NCBI RefSeq assembly: GCF_017313785.1
Contig: NZ_JAFLNL010000004.1
Span: 1-64,000 of the forward strand
Origin: Flagellimonas aurea
GTDB taxonomy: Bacteria > Bacteroidota > Bacteroidia > Flavobacteriales > Flavobacteriaceae
DNA: 64,000 bases
Direction of reading: 5' to 3'
In this document: positions 44,793 through 53,628 of the stretch, in pieces
Layout of the letters: the number at the start of each line of letters is the position of its first letter
Position numbering within the stretch: the first letter of the stretch is position 1
Notes under the pieces: generated by a model
Seen by the model: the letters and a program-made list of their open reading frames with translations, nothing else
Told to the model about the DNA's origin: nothing
Databases searched by the model: none
Translations under genes and position numbers: made by a program

Positions 44793-46172
44793 ATGAGGTT
44801 AATTGTATTACCATTGGCCGTTGTCACCCTACTTGTAGGGTGCAATGGCCAAAAAACTAAAGAAAAAAGCAAAGAATCAATATCTGAAAGTTATTCGGAT
44901 AGTTTGGCTTATACCGATGAGGCATTGCTCGATTCGGTCCAATACCAGACCTTCAACTACTTTTGGGATGGAGCAGAACCGGTCTCAGGATTGGCTAGGG
45001 AACGAATTCACATGGATGGAGTTTACCCCAACCACGACAAGGATATTATTACCACAGGAGGTTCAGGTTTTGGACTGATGGCCATTTTGGTAGGTGTCGA
45101 AAGAGAATTCATAACCCGTGAACAGGCACTGGAACGCTACGAGCAAATTGTTGGTTTTTTGGAAAAAGCAGACCGTTTTCATGGGGCTTGGCCCCATTGG
45201 CTGTTACCATCAGGAAAAGTGACCCCTTTTAGCAAAAAAGACAATGGAGGAGATTTGGTAGAGACAGCTTTCTTGGTGCAAGGATTACTGACCGTTCAAG
45301 CCTATTTTAAGGATGGAAATGAACGTGAACAGCAATTGGCCCAAAAAATCCAAGAGCTATGGGAAGAAGTTGAGTGGGACTGGTACACCAAAAACGGTGA
45401 AGATGTGCTATACTGGCATTGGAGTCCCGAGTACCAATGGGAGATGAACTTTCCCGTAGGGGGTTACAACGAAGCCCTGATTATGTATATTTTGGCAGCA
45501 GCATCTCCCACACACCCTATCAAAAAATCAGTTTATGAAAAGGGTTGGGGAGTCGACGGACAAATCGCCAAAGATACCACATACTACGGCCTGGAAACTG
45601 AGCTCAATCATTATGAGCATAGTGATGCACCCGTTGGGCCTTTGTTTTGGGCCCATTATTCCTATTTAGGACTTAATCCTAAAGGGTTGAAGGATCAATT
45701 TGGCGATTATTGGAAACTGAACAGGAACCATGCATTGATTCACTACAAATATTGTGTGGATAACCCCAAGGGTTACAAAGGTTACGGCGAAGATTGTTGG
45801 GGGTTGACCTCTAGCTATTCCATAAATGGATATGCTGGGCACCGACCCGAAGCTGATCTGGGCGTAATTTCCCCAACCGCAGCACTTTCTTCCATGCCAT
45901 ATACTCCTGAAGAGAGCAAACAGTTTTTACGGTTTATGTACAAAGAACAGGATAGCCTCATAGGAAAGTACGGTCCTTATGACGCTTTTAGCCTGGAAGA
46001 CGATTGGTACTTGCCACGATACTTGGCAATAGACCAAGGTCCAATTCCAGTGATGATTGAAAACTATCGAAGTGGATTGTTATGGAAATTGTTCATGGCC
46101 AATGAAGAAGTGCAAAAAGGCTTGAAGAAATTGGGTTTTGAAAGCCCCGAGATGACAAACACAGATGATTAA
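44793..46172 (+). CDS. GH144-type endo-beta-1,2-glucanase, lipoprotein (copy 1)
   Basis: A 459-residue protein with a lipobox (LLVGC, Cys17) and a Ser/Lys-rich linker, then a glycoamylase-like (alpha/alpha)6 barrel starting LLDSVQYQTFNYFWDGAEP. Family segments are GGSGFGLMAILVGVER, ADRFHGAWPHW, GDLVETAFLVQGLL, WHWSPEY, GPLFWAHYSYLGLNPK and YLAIDQGPIPVMIENYRSGLLW. The closest characterised class is GH144 endo-beta-1,2-glucanase (Chitinophaga pinensis). It is probably on the surface or in the periplasm, cutting glucan to sophoro-oligosaccharides. It overlaps copy 2 by 8 bases. Confidence 0.88.
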   Translation: MRLIVLPLAVVTLLVGCNGQKTKEKSKESISESYSDSLAYTDEALLDSVQYQTFNYFWDGAEPVSGLARERIHMDGVYPNHDKDIITTGGSGFGLMAILVGVEREFITREQALERYEQIVGFLEKADRFHGAWPHWLLPSGKVTPFSKKDNGGDLVETAFLVQGLLTVQAYFKDGNEREQQLAQKIQELWEEVEWDWYTKNGEDVLYWHWSPEYQWEMNFPVGGYNEALIMYILAAASPTHPIKKSVYEKGWGVDGQIAKDTTYYGLETELNHYEHSDAPVGPLFWAHYSYLGLNPKGLKDQFGDYWKLNRNHALIHYKYCVDNPKGYKGYGEDCWGLTSSYSINGYAGHRPEADLGVISPTAALSSMPYTPEESKQFLRFMYKEQDSLIGKYGPYDAFSLEDDWYLPRYLAIDQGPIPVMIENYRSGLLWKLFMANEEVQKGLKKLGFESPEMTNTDD

Positions 46173-47538
46173 AAAAGCAATATACCTCTCACTTTTTTCC
46201 ATCGTGATGCTGTCCTGTGGAGGCGATGACTATACCTATGTTCCCACAGAACCAGAGCTGCCGGGTAGCGGTTCCGAAGAAGAGGAAGAAGAACCTGCAA
46301 TTTCGGATGAAGAGCTATTGGATTTGACCCAAGAGGAAACCTTTAAATATTTCTGGGACTATGCCGATTCCAACTCCGGTGGCGCAAGGGAAAGATATCA
46401 CCCCAATGACCCTGGAAACAGCGAAGGTGTGGTAACGGCAGGCGGAACCGGATTCGGACTTATGGCTATTTTAGTGGGTATTGAAAGAGGTTTTGTTTCT
46501 CGGACAGAAGCCGTGGATCGATTGAATACCTTATTGGATTTTCTTGAAAATGCGGACCGATTTCATGGGGCTTGGCCACATTGGATGAACGGGGCTACAG
46601 GTGCCGTAATTCCATTTAGCGATTTGGATGATGGAGGTGATTTGGTAGAGACCGCATTCTTGGCGCAGGGTTTGGTTTGTATAAAGGAATATTTCAAAAA
46701 TGGGACGGATGTAGAACAAGCACTGGCCCAACAGGCTGATGATCTGTGGAAAGGTGTGGAATGGGATTGGTATACACAAAATCAAAATGTACTGTATTGG
46801 CACTGGAGCCCAAATCATGATTTTGCAATCAACATGCAGCTTAAAGGGTACAACGAAGTTTTGATAACCTATGTCATGGCGGCCGCTTCACCCGATTTTA
46901 CTATCGAAAAAGAAGTTTATACCAACGGTTGGGCTTCCAATGGAGGAATACAATCATCAAATACCCAATACGGTTATCCACTCTTGGTAAAGCACAACGG
47001 CGCTGAGCAATTTGGTGGGCCACTATTTTGGGCACATTATTCCTATTTGGGGCTCGACCCAAGAAACCTTTCCGATGATTATGTCAATTATTGGGACGTG
47101 AACGTGAGCCATACGATGATCAACTATGAATATTGTGTGGCGAATCCCGGATTTCATCAAGACTATGGAGCAGACTGTTGGGGACTAACTGCGAGTTACT
47201 CAAGAAACAATGATGGGAGCATAGGGTATGATGCCCATAGTCCAAATAATGACACAGGAGTAATTTCACCAACCGCAGCCATTAGTTCAATTCCTTACGC
47301 ACCGGAAGAATCTTTGGCGGCAATGCATTATTTTTATAGAAATAGAGCAGATTTGTTGGGACCGGCCGGGTTTTACGATGCCTTTAGCCCAGAATACGAT
47401 TGGGTGGCAGAGGCGTATTTGGCCATTGACCAAGGACCACAGATCATTATGATTGAAAACTATAGAACCGGATTGCTTTGGGACTTGTTCATGGCCAATG
47501 AAGACGTTCAGGCTGGTTTGACCAAACTTGGATTTTGA
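46165..47538 (+). CDS. GH144-type endo-beta-1,2-glucanase, lipoprotein (copy 2)
   Basis: A 457-residue paralog of the preceding gene. It has a lipobox (VMLSC, Cys18) and an acidic linker (GSEEEEEEPA) of the kind that marks surface-exported Bacteroidota lipoproteins, then the same barrel: GGTGFGLMAILVGIERGF, ADRFHGAWPHWMNG, GGPLFWAHYSYLGLDP and AIDQGPQIIMIENYRTGLLW. It overlaps the previous gene by 8 bases. The different linkers suggest that this copy is exported to the cell surface and the other may stay periplasmic, which is inference. Catalytic residues are not assigned here. Confidence 0.88.
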   Translation: MIKKAIYLSLFSIVMLSCGGDDYTYVPTEPELPGSGSEEEEEEPAISDEELLDLTQEETFKYFWDYADSNSGGARERYHPNDPGNSEGVVTAGGTGFGLMAILVGIERGFVSRTEAVDRLNTLLDFLENADRFHGAWPHWMNGATGAVIPFSDLDDGGDLVETAFLAQGLVCIKEYFKNGTDVEQALAQQADDLWKGVEWDWYTQNQNVLYWHWSPNHDFAINMQLKGYNEVLITYVMAAASPDFTIEKEVYTNGWASNGGIQSSNTQYGYPLLVKHNGAEQFGGPLFWAHYSYLGLDPRNLSDDYVNYWDVNVSHTMINYEYCVANPGFHQDYGADCWGLTASYSRNNDGSIGYDAHSPNNDTGVISPTAAISSIPYAPEESLAAMHYFYRNRADLLGPAGFYDAFSPEYDWVAEAYLAIDQGPQIIMIENYRTGLLWDLFMANEDVQAGLTKLGF

Positions 47539-47539
47539 T

Positions 47540-48343
47540 ATGACAAAACGAGTATTATTTTTTCTGATGTTCCTTGCTTGTACATTGGTTTCTGCTCAAT
47601 GGCAGTCTAAATATGAAGCTAAAATGTTGATTGATGGGAGCGATACCTTAAGATATCGCATTATGTATCCAAAGAATTTTAAGGAGGACGGAAGCTATCC
47701 TGTCGTCCTTTTTCTTCATGGAGCCGGAGAGCGCGGTAACGACAATGAAAGACAATTATGGAATGGAGGTAAACTGTTCGCAACGGATTATTTACAGGAA
47801 AAATATCCGGCAATCGTCATTTTTCCACAATGTCCTACGGATAGTTATTGGGCCAGTGTGGATGTTGACAGAAGTTCGTACCCCATTAACCTGGATTTTA
47901 AGTATAGTGACGGTCCAACAAAACCCATGCAAATGGTTATGGACCTGCTCGAGACCACCATTCAACAACCTTATTCCAAAGATGACCAGATTTACCTGAT
48001 GGGATTGTCCATGGGAGGTATGGGCACATTTGAATTATTGAATAGAAAACCGGATACCTTCGCAGCGGCAGTGCCGATATGTGGTGGAGGTGAACCAGGG
48101 TCGGTTGCCAATTACGCCAAAAACACTCCGTTATGGGTGTTTCATGGGGCACAGGACAATGTGGTACATCCATTGAAATCCATGGAAATGGTCTCAGCAC
48201 TTTTAAAAGCTGGGGTATATCCAAAATTTACAATGTACGATTTTGCCAATCACAATAGTTGGGACCCTGCTTTTGCTGAGCCTGATTTATTGCCTTGGTT
48301 GTTTTCTCATGTCAAAAAGCCAATTCAGGCAATATCAGAATAA
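47540..48343 (+). CDS. Secreted PHB-depolymerase/CE1-like esterase or peptidase-fold hydrolase
   Basis: A 267-residue alpha/beta hydrolase from the ATG at 47540, one base after the previous stop. It has a signal peptide ending near VSAQ, then VVLFLHGAGERGND (oxyanion segment), LMGLSMGGMGTFEL (nucleophile Ser), FHGAQDNVVHP (Asp) and FANHNSWDPAF (His). This family is frequent in glucan PULs, where it may remove acyl groups such as succinyl or acetyl substituents from the glycan. The substrate is not proven. Confidence 0.85.
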   Translation: MTKRVLFFLMFLACTLVSAQWQSKYEAKMLIDGSDTLRYRIMYPKNFKEDGSYPVVLFLHGAGERGNDNERQLWNGGKLFATDYLQEKYPAIVIFPQCPTDSYWASVDVDRSSYPINLDFKYSDGPTKPMQMVMDLLETTIQQPYSKDDQIYLMGLSMGGMGTFELLNRKPDTFAAAVPICGGGEPGSVANYAKNTPLWVFHGAQDNVVHPLKSMEMVSALLKAGVYPKFTMYDFANHNSWDPAFAEPDLLPWLFSHVKKPIQAISE

Positions 48344-48369
48344 GAATCAAATATCAAAACAACCTGATC

Positions 48370-50640
48370 ATGTACTATAAAAAACTCCTGCTCGCACTAA
48401 TGGGATTTGCCGTTATGGGTGCAAACGCCCAAAAACGGATTCCTCAAGTAGAAGAGTTACTGAACAAAATGACCATTGAAGAAAAAATAGGTCAGTTGAA
48501 TTTATTGACGCCCGGTGGCGGTGTTGCTACTGGTGAAGTCGTAAGTAAAGATGTAGGATCTAAGATTAAAAATGGTCAAGTAGGAGGCCTTTTTGGGGTA
48601 GCCGGTCCTGATAGGGTGAGGCAAGCACAAGAAATTGCAGTGAACGATAGCCGATTAGGTATTCCACTGTTGATAGGTTCCGATGTAATCCATGGCTACA
48701 AAACAACATATCCTATCCCGTTGGGGCTATCATCCAGTTGGGACATGGATTTGGTAGAGCAAGCAGCTCAAATGGCCGCTAGGGAAGCCACCGCAGATGG
48801 TATCAACTGGAATTTTTCTCCAATGGTGGATATTGCACGCGACCCACGTTGGGGACGTATCTCCGAAGGGGCGGGCGAGGATCCTTATCTGGGCTCAAAA
48901 ATAGGGGTTGCGATGGTCAAGGGATATCAGGGAGATGATTTGGCTGCTTCCCATACCATGTTGGCCTGTGTAAAACATTTTGCGCTTTACGGTGCTGCCG
49001 AGGCCGGTAGGGATTATCATTCAGTGGATATGAGTAAGATCAAAATGTTCAACCAGTACCTGCCACCGTACAAAGCGGCCATTGATGCAGGAGCGGCCAG
49101 TGTGATGAGTTCTTTCAATGATGTGGACGGTGTGCCCGCCACAGGAAATAAATGGCTGTTGACCGATTTGCTACGTGATCAATGGGGGTTTGAAGGTTTC
49201 GTGGTATCCGATTATACCTCATTAAACGAAATGATTCCACATGGCTTGGGAGATCTTCAAGCAGTTTCTGCATTGGCGTTGAAGGCAGGATTGGATATGG
49301 ATATGGTGGGTGAGGGCTTTTTGACCACTTTAAAGAAATCCTTGGATGAAGGCAAAGTGACCGAAGCGGATATTACCAACGCCTGCCGAAGAGTATTGGA
49401 GGCCAAATACATTTCCGGACTTTTTGATGACCCCTACAAATACTTGGATTCCAAGCGTCCTAAAAAGGATATACTTACCGATGCGAACAGGGCATTGGCC
49501 CGCAAATTGGCAACCCGGTCCTTCGTATTGCTAAAAAATCACAATAACATACTTCCCCTAAAAAAGCAAGGCAAGATTGCATTGGTAGGCCCGTTGGCCG
49601 ATAGCAGGGAAAATATGCTCGGAACTTGGGCGCCGACAGGGGATTTTAATTTGGCCGTGACCATTTTGGAGGGATTCAAAAACGTGGCACCAAACGCTAG
49701 TATTGATTACGCCAAAGGTGCCAATATCTCAGATGATGCAGATTTTGCCAAAAATGTAAATTCACTTGGGGAAAGAATCGTAATCGATACGCGCTCGCCT
49801 GAAGCAATGCTCCAAGAAGCTGTTGAATTGGCAAAAACTTCGGATGTGGTCGTTGCAGTGGTCGGTGAGGCGACCGAAATGAGTGGAGAGTCATCCAGTC
49901 GTACCGATATTTCCATTCCAGAAAGTCAAAAGAAACTGATAAATGCATTAGTGGAGACCGGGAAACCGGTTGCCTTGGTTTTGATGAGCGGCAGACCGTT
50001 AACGATTCCAGAAGAATTTGATATGCCTGTTTCCATCTTGCAGGTTTGGCATCCAGGAGTGGAAGCCGGTAATGCTATTGCCGATGTGGTTTTTGGTGAT
50101 TATAATCCATCGGGGAAGTTGACCGCTACGTGGCCAGTAAATGTGGGGCAAATACCAATCTATCATAGTGCAAAGGTCACTGGTAGGCCTGCGCCGGAAA
50201 GTGGCGAATTTCAAAAATTCCGCTCCAATTATCTGGATGCGCCCAATGCACCACTCTTACCTTTTGGGTATGGGTTAAGCTATACCACATTTGAGTTTGG
50301 GAATCTCAAATTGAATAAAAAAGAAATCGCTCAGGATGAATCAGTTTCAGCTACCGTAACGGTTAAAAATGCAGGGGATTACGATGGGGAAGAAGTCGTG
50401 CAATTGTATTTGAGGGATCTGGTCAGAAGCATTACACCACCAAAGCGTCAATTGAAAGGTTTTCAGAAAGTCATGCTTAAGAAAGGGGAGAGCAAGGAAG
50501 TAACGATTACCCTTTCGGCAGACGATTTAAAATTCTACAACGCCCAGCTTGAATTTGTATCAGAACCAGGTGAATTCGAAGTGTTTGTTGGAACCAATTC
50601 AGATGCCGAGCTTTCGGAAACCTTTGTACTTAAACAATAG
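48370..50640 (+). CDS. GH3 beta-glucosidase (BglX-like)
   Basis: A 756-residue protein from the ATG at 48370 (MYYKKLLLALMGF), with a signal peptide ending near ANAQ. It has the GH3 N-terminal barrel with nucleophile Asp281 in VVSDYTS and substrate motif KHFALYGAAEAGRDY. The C-terminal domain holds the candidate acid/base Glu507 in MSGESSS, and a fibronectin-III-like end follows. It should release glucose from beta-linked gluco-oligosaccharides in the periplasm. Beside two GH144 enzymes, beta-1,2-linked sophoro-oligosaccharides are the likely substrate, as for Bacteroides BT_3567. It is the last gene of the PUL and a terminator follows. Confidence 0.93.
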   Translation: MYYKKLLLALMGFAVMGANAQKRIPQVEELLNKMTIEEKIGQLNLLTPGGGVATGEVVSKDVGSKIKNGQVGGLFGVAGPDRVRQAQEIAVNDSRLGIPLLIGSDVIHGYKTTYPIPLGLSSSWDMDLVEQAAQMAAREATADGINWNFSPMVDIARDPRWGRISEGAGEDPYLGSKIGVAMVKGYQGDDLAASHTMLACVKHFALYGAAEAGRDYHSVDMSKIKMFNQYLPPYKAAIDAGAASVMSSFNDVDGVPATGNKWLLTDLLRDQWGFEGFVVSDYTSLNEMIPHGLGDLQAVSALALKAGLDMDMVGEGFLTTLKKSLDEGKVTEADITNACRRVLEAKYISGLFDDPYKYLDSKRPKKDILTDANRALARKLATRSFVLLKNHNNILPLKKQGKIALVGPLADSRENMLGTWAPTGDFNLAVTILEGFKNVAPNASIDYAKGANISDDADFAKNVNSLGERIVIDTRSPEAMLQEAVELAKTSDVVVAVVGEATEMSGESSSRTDISIPESQKKLINALVETGKPVALVLMSGRPLTIPEEFDMPVSILQVWHPGVEAGNAIADVVFGDYNPSGKLTATWPVNVGQIPIYHSAKVTGRPAPESGEFQKFRSNYLDAPNAPLLPFGYGLSYTTFEFGNLKLNKKEIAQDESVSATVTVKNAGDYDGEEVVQLYLRDLVRSITPPKRQLKGFQKVMLKKGESKEVTITLSADDLKFYNAQLEFVSEPGEFEVFVGTNSDAELSETFVLKQ

Positions 50641-50692
50641 AATATGGTTAAAGAAAGCAAAGCATAATATCTAAAATCTATATAAATAACAG

Positions 50693-50724
50693 AAAAGCCC
50701 GATAAAAACAAATCGGGCTTTTTT
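50693..50724. terminator. Intrinsic terminator between convergent operons
   Basis: AAAAGCCCGAT (50693-50703) and ATCGGGCTTTT (50712-50722) form an 11-bp stem followed by T's, with A's on the other side, so it can act in both directions. It separates the PUL from the convergent haloperoxidase-like gene. Confidence 0.9.
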
Positions 50725-50764
50725 ATATACCATGGTCAGTGTTTAGTATATCCTATTTTTTTAA

Positions 50765-52315
50765 CTACTCGTCTGCGCCATCTGCTTTGGCCCTGTCGAT
50801 AGTGTATTGGGCTACTTCACGACCTTGGTCCGTTCCAACCGTGGCATCAAAACTCCAATGAATGCCGCCATATACACGTGAGATGGCCGCTTCTTCGGCC
50901 CACGCCCTGACTGTAGCTGCTTCGTTGGGGAACACATAGGCCAAAACCTCCGAGGCAGCAGCGGAAAAAACACTGTGGCCAGATGTATAACTAGGGAAGT
51001 TGGGAGTTCCGGCGATAGTTTCAAAACCTTCGATCAATTGAATGGGTCTTGGGTAGTGGTAATAATATTTCGCGTCCCAACAACTGATACCTGCGTCCAT
51101 TATGGCCATATTCATATAAGCCAGTGTTCTAGTGGTCTGCAATGGGTTGAGTTTGTATTCTACCATAAACTCGTTGGCAATACGGTTCCAATGCCCTGGA
51201 GGAGTGTAGGTTCCCAAACCGTCTTGCCAGAAATTGGCAATCCTTCTTTTTTCATCGGTCATGTTTTTGGCATGATCCTTTAAAAGTTCCACATCATCCA
51301 AAAATTCTTGTGAATCCAATTGTGGAGGTGGAATCGGGCGCACACTTTCCACATCATCAATGCTCCACATGGTTACCTTACTAAACAACGGTGTAAGCCC
51401 TACGGGCCGCACTGGTATTTCCAGATTGTCCCAGGCCCAACCAAATCGGTCATAGGCAGCTTGTTTGATGGAATCGGATACGGCCTTCGGTGTTTGAGCG
51501 TTCTTCATTCCATCGTTGGATGCCCTTGTCAACGCCGTTTCTGACACGGCATCACCTATTTCCAGCCCTGCGGTAATATCGCTCATAACGTTGCCACCGG
51601 ACAGCAACAGACTTTCAAGATGTTCCTCTTCCATTTTTTGAAGGTATTCCACTTCCAAAGGAAACATGGCCGAAAGAATGTTTCTGGATGCCCTTGCAAC
51701 TACGGCACCATCGGAAGGATAAGATGGAAGATTATTTTCTTCATAAGCATAGTCAATGGTTTCATCCAGTTGAAAAGGAGCTGGCCGATTGTATTCATAT
51801 TTGTAGTGCCATGCCGAAATAAGTCCATCAAATTGTGCCACGGACATATAGGCCAAAGCTCTACAGGCATATGGTGGGTGCGCAAAAGGAAATGCAGGTG
51901 GGCCCTCTGGATTGGATGGGTTTGGCAAAGTATAGGTACCATCAGCATTGGGTCCGGGAATCAAATTGTATTTGGCAATGAGTTCCAACGCAATTTCATT
52001 CCATCGAATCGCCGGGTTGTTGGTCCAATATTTTATAGCTTTTCTTTGATCGGAAGTCATGGTTGACATAGCCTCTTTCAATTCTTGAATTTCACTCAAA
52101 TATTCCTGTGAATCAGTCGCCATGGGGACTGCAATGTCTATAGCATCGCCGGAAGATTGGAGCACAGGAACCCAATTCCCGCCATTTGTATTAAGTTCGG
52201 CGTAGGTATACCCTTCATACGGAAGGTATTGTGGTGTGTCCTTTTCACAGGATATTAGGCTGATAACCAATGCGGTCAAAAGCAGTATGGTAATATTATT
52301 GCGCATTTTCTTCAT
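50765..52315 (-). CDS. Tandem-duplicated PAP2/vanadium-haloperoxidase-type lipoprotein
   Basis: A 516-residue lipoprotein (LISC, Cys23). The C-terminal half has the full vanadate/phosphate pocket: K416 to R423-P424 in KxxxxxxRP, PSYTSGH (441-447) and SR-VYGGI-H486-WSF-D490. The N-terminal half repeats the same plan but is degenerate: KYEYNRP (172-178) is shorter, PSYPSDG (197-203) replaces PSYTSGH, and the last motif is absent. So one active and one decayed domain are fused. It could be a phosphatase or a haloperoxidase in the periplasm or on the surface. Its start overlaps the upstream barrel gene by 20 bases. Confidence 0.85.
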   Translation of the reverse strand: MKKMRNNITILLLTALVISLISCEKDTPQYLPYEGYTYAELNTNGGNWVPVLQSSGDAIDIAVPMATDSQEYLSEIQELKEAMSTMTSDQRKAIKYWTNNPAIRWNEIALELIAKYNLIPGPNADGTYTLPNPSNPEGPPAFPFAHPPYACRALAYMSVAQFDGLISAWHYKYEYNRPAPFQLDETIDYAYEENNLPSYPSDGAVVARASRNILSAMFPLEVEYLQKMEEEHLESLLLSGGNVMSDITAGLEIGDAVSETALTRASNDGMKNAQTPKAVSDSIKQAAYDRFGWAWDNLEIPVRPVGLTPLFSKVTMWSIDDVESVRPIPPPQLDSQEFLDDVELLKDHAKNMTDEKRRIANFWQDGLGTYTPPGHWNRIANEFMVEYKLNPLQTTRTLAYMNMAIMDAGISCWDAKYYYHYPRPIQLIEGFETIAGTPNFPSYTSGHSVFSAAASEVLAYVFPNEAATVRAWAEEAAISRVYGGIHWSFDATVGTDQGREVAQYTIDRAKADGADE

Positions 52316-53240
52316 CAGTTTGTTTTTTGATTACGTTGAATTGATAAGTCAGTCCAAACCCGGTATTGCTCATTTTTGGTGCGTTTCTTCCATCAATTAC
52401 TCGGTTATGATAGGCCACGACGCCCAATCCTTTAATGGATTTAAAATAGTATTGGGCCGAGAATCCCAATCTGTCAACTTCAACTTTGTTGGTAGGTTGG
52501 GCCGCATTATAGGCCCTAATGTCATCACCACTGGTGGAGGTGAGGCTGGAGTAGCTCAGTTCCAGCTTTAAGGAGGTGTCGAACAACCATTTTCCAAGAA
52601 TGGTTTCATAGGTCCATGCATTGGGCACGTCCATCCAAGCGGTATAATAGCTCCCATCATTATAATAATAATCGCGCTCTGCCTCGGTATATCCTCTCCA
52701 AAGGTGTGCTGCAGAGGCACGGAAATAAAGTTGATTTTTAAATTCATATTGAGCTATTGCCCTCAGGGAAAACTCCGGCGCTCCTGCACCAATGCTATAG
52801 GGCCTGTAATCGGAAAGATAGTTGGTAAAGGGAGTGCTGAACCCTGCGGTTCCCAAAAAGGAAATCCGACCAGGTCCCCATTCCGTTCGAACGGGTCTGT
52901 ATTTCAAGGCAAAACCAATGTCCTGAAACCCTCTGGCCCCGGTAAAAAAGCCTCCGTTAGGTTCTGAAGATTCGGTGCTGATAAAGGGTAGGCTCACATA
53001 AAAATTAAGGTTGTCCAAAATACCTATGGCAGCCATGGGCAGAACCATATTTCGGTCAACAGTAGCTATGGTCTCATTGGAACGTAGATCGGAACCCTCC
53101 CAATATCTATCAAAAGTGCCCATGTCATAGGAGAAAAGAACGCAGATGTTTTTGGAAGGCATCATAAGCCCATCGGATGGAGTTTGCGCACATAGAGCTT
53201 CGGATGTAATGATGGCTATCACTATCCCCAATAGCTGCAT
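52296..53240 (-). CDS. Outer-membrane beta-barrel protein (transporter-like)
   Basis: A 314-residue protein from the ATG at 53240, which gives a clean signal peptide ending near ALCAQ; the frame could start at 53303 but with a non-signal leader. The rest is alternating beta strands rich in Tyr, Phe and Gly, ending GFGLTYQFNVI, as in outer-membrane barrels of the MetA-pathway-of-phenol/FadL-like sort. It overlaps the haloperoxidase-like gene and is probably cotranscribed, suggesting passage or storage of that enzyme's substrate. The substrate is unknown. Confidence 0.7.
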   Translation of the reverse strand: MQLLGIVIAIITSEALCAQTPSDGLMMPSKNICVLFSYDMGTFDRYWEGSDLRSNETIATVDRNMVLPMAAIGILDNLNFYVSLPFISTESSEPNGGFFTGARGFQDIGFALKYRPVRTEWGPGRISFLGTAGFSTPFTNYLSDYRPYSIGAGAPEFSLRAIAQYEFKNQLYFRASAAHLWRGYTEAERDYYYNDGSYYTAWMDVPNAWTYETILGKWLFDTSLKLELSYSSLTSTSGDDIRAYNAAQPTNKVEVDRLGFSAQYYFKSIKGLGVVAYHNRVIDGRNAPKMSNTGFGLTYQFNVIKKQTDEENAQ

Positions 53241-53303
53241 TGTCCTTCCTAGTTTTTTGTCCCAATCGGGAAAGAAGGAATGTAATTGTTGGTGTAATAT
53301 CAT

Positions 53304-53628
53304 AATTTGAATTGGATGGATTGCACGTTAGGCAATACTGGTTGTGATTGATAATGGTTGTTTGTAAAAGATTTGCAGGCTAAAGTAGACCTCTGTACGA
53401 CTAATGAAGACTAAGGGATTACCAAAAAATATTATGAAAAGGGTAAAACGGTTGTTGAACGATTAATTTGGATTAAGGAAATATAAATTCCACTTTATTT
53501 TTCTGATAGTTATCATGTTATGGAGTGGAACAGACCTACGAAGCGTTAAAATAAAGATATGATAACATCTATACTTCAGAAATTGGATAGCTTGCATATC
53601 TTTAATATAATTTGATGACCCTATACCA
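53304..53628. other. Divergent intergenic region with direct repeats
   Basis: A 325-base gap (388 from the preferred barrel start) between the barrel/haloperoxidase operon and the EEP hydrolase. Besides the repeats at 53386-53412, an 8-bp inverted pair GTTATCAT (53509-53516) and ATGATAAC (53559-53566) is present. No ORF is evident. Confidence 0.5.
53386..53412 (-). promoter_or_regulatory. Phased direct repeats with GTC core upstream of the barrel/haloperoxidase operon
   Basis: Read on the minus strand: GTCTTCATTA (from 53412), GTCGTACAGAG (from 53402) and GTCTACTTTAG (from 53391), at 10- and 11-bp periods. The last copy nearly equals the third copy at 17539-17549. The sites are 146-172 bp before the start codon at 53240, in the same orientation as the operon. 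The middle copy is weak. Confidence 0.45.

Noticed and set aside
44793..47538. Pseudogene or recent duplication artefact in the GH144 pair
   Set aside because: Both copies are full length with intact motifs and have diverged widely outside them.
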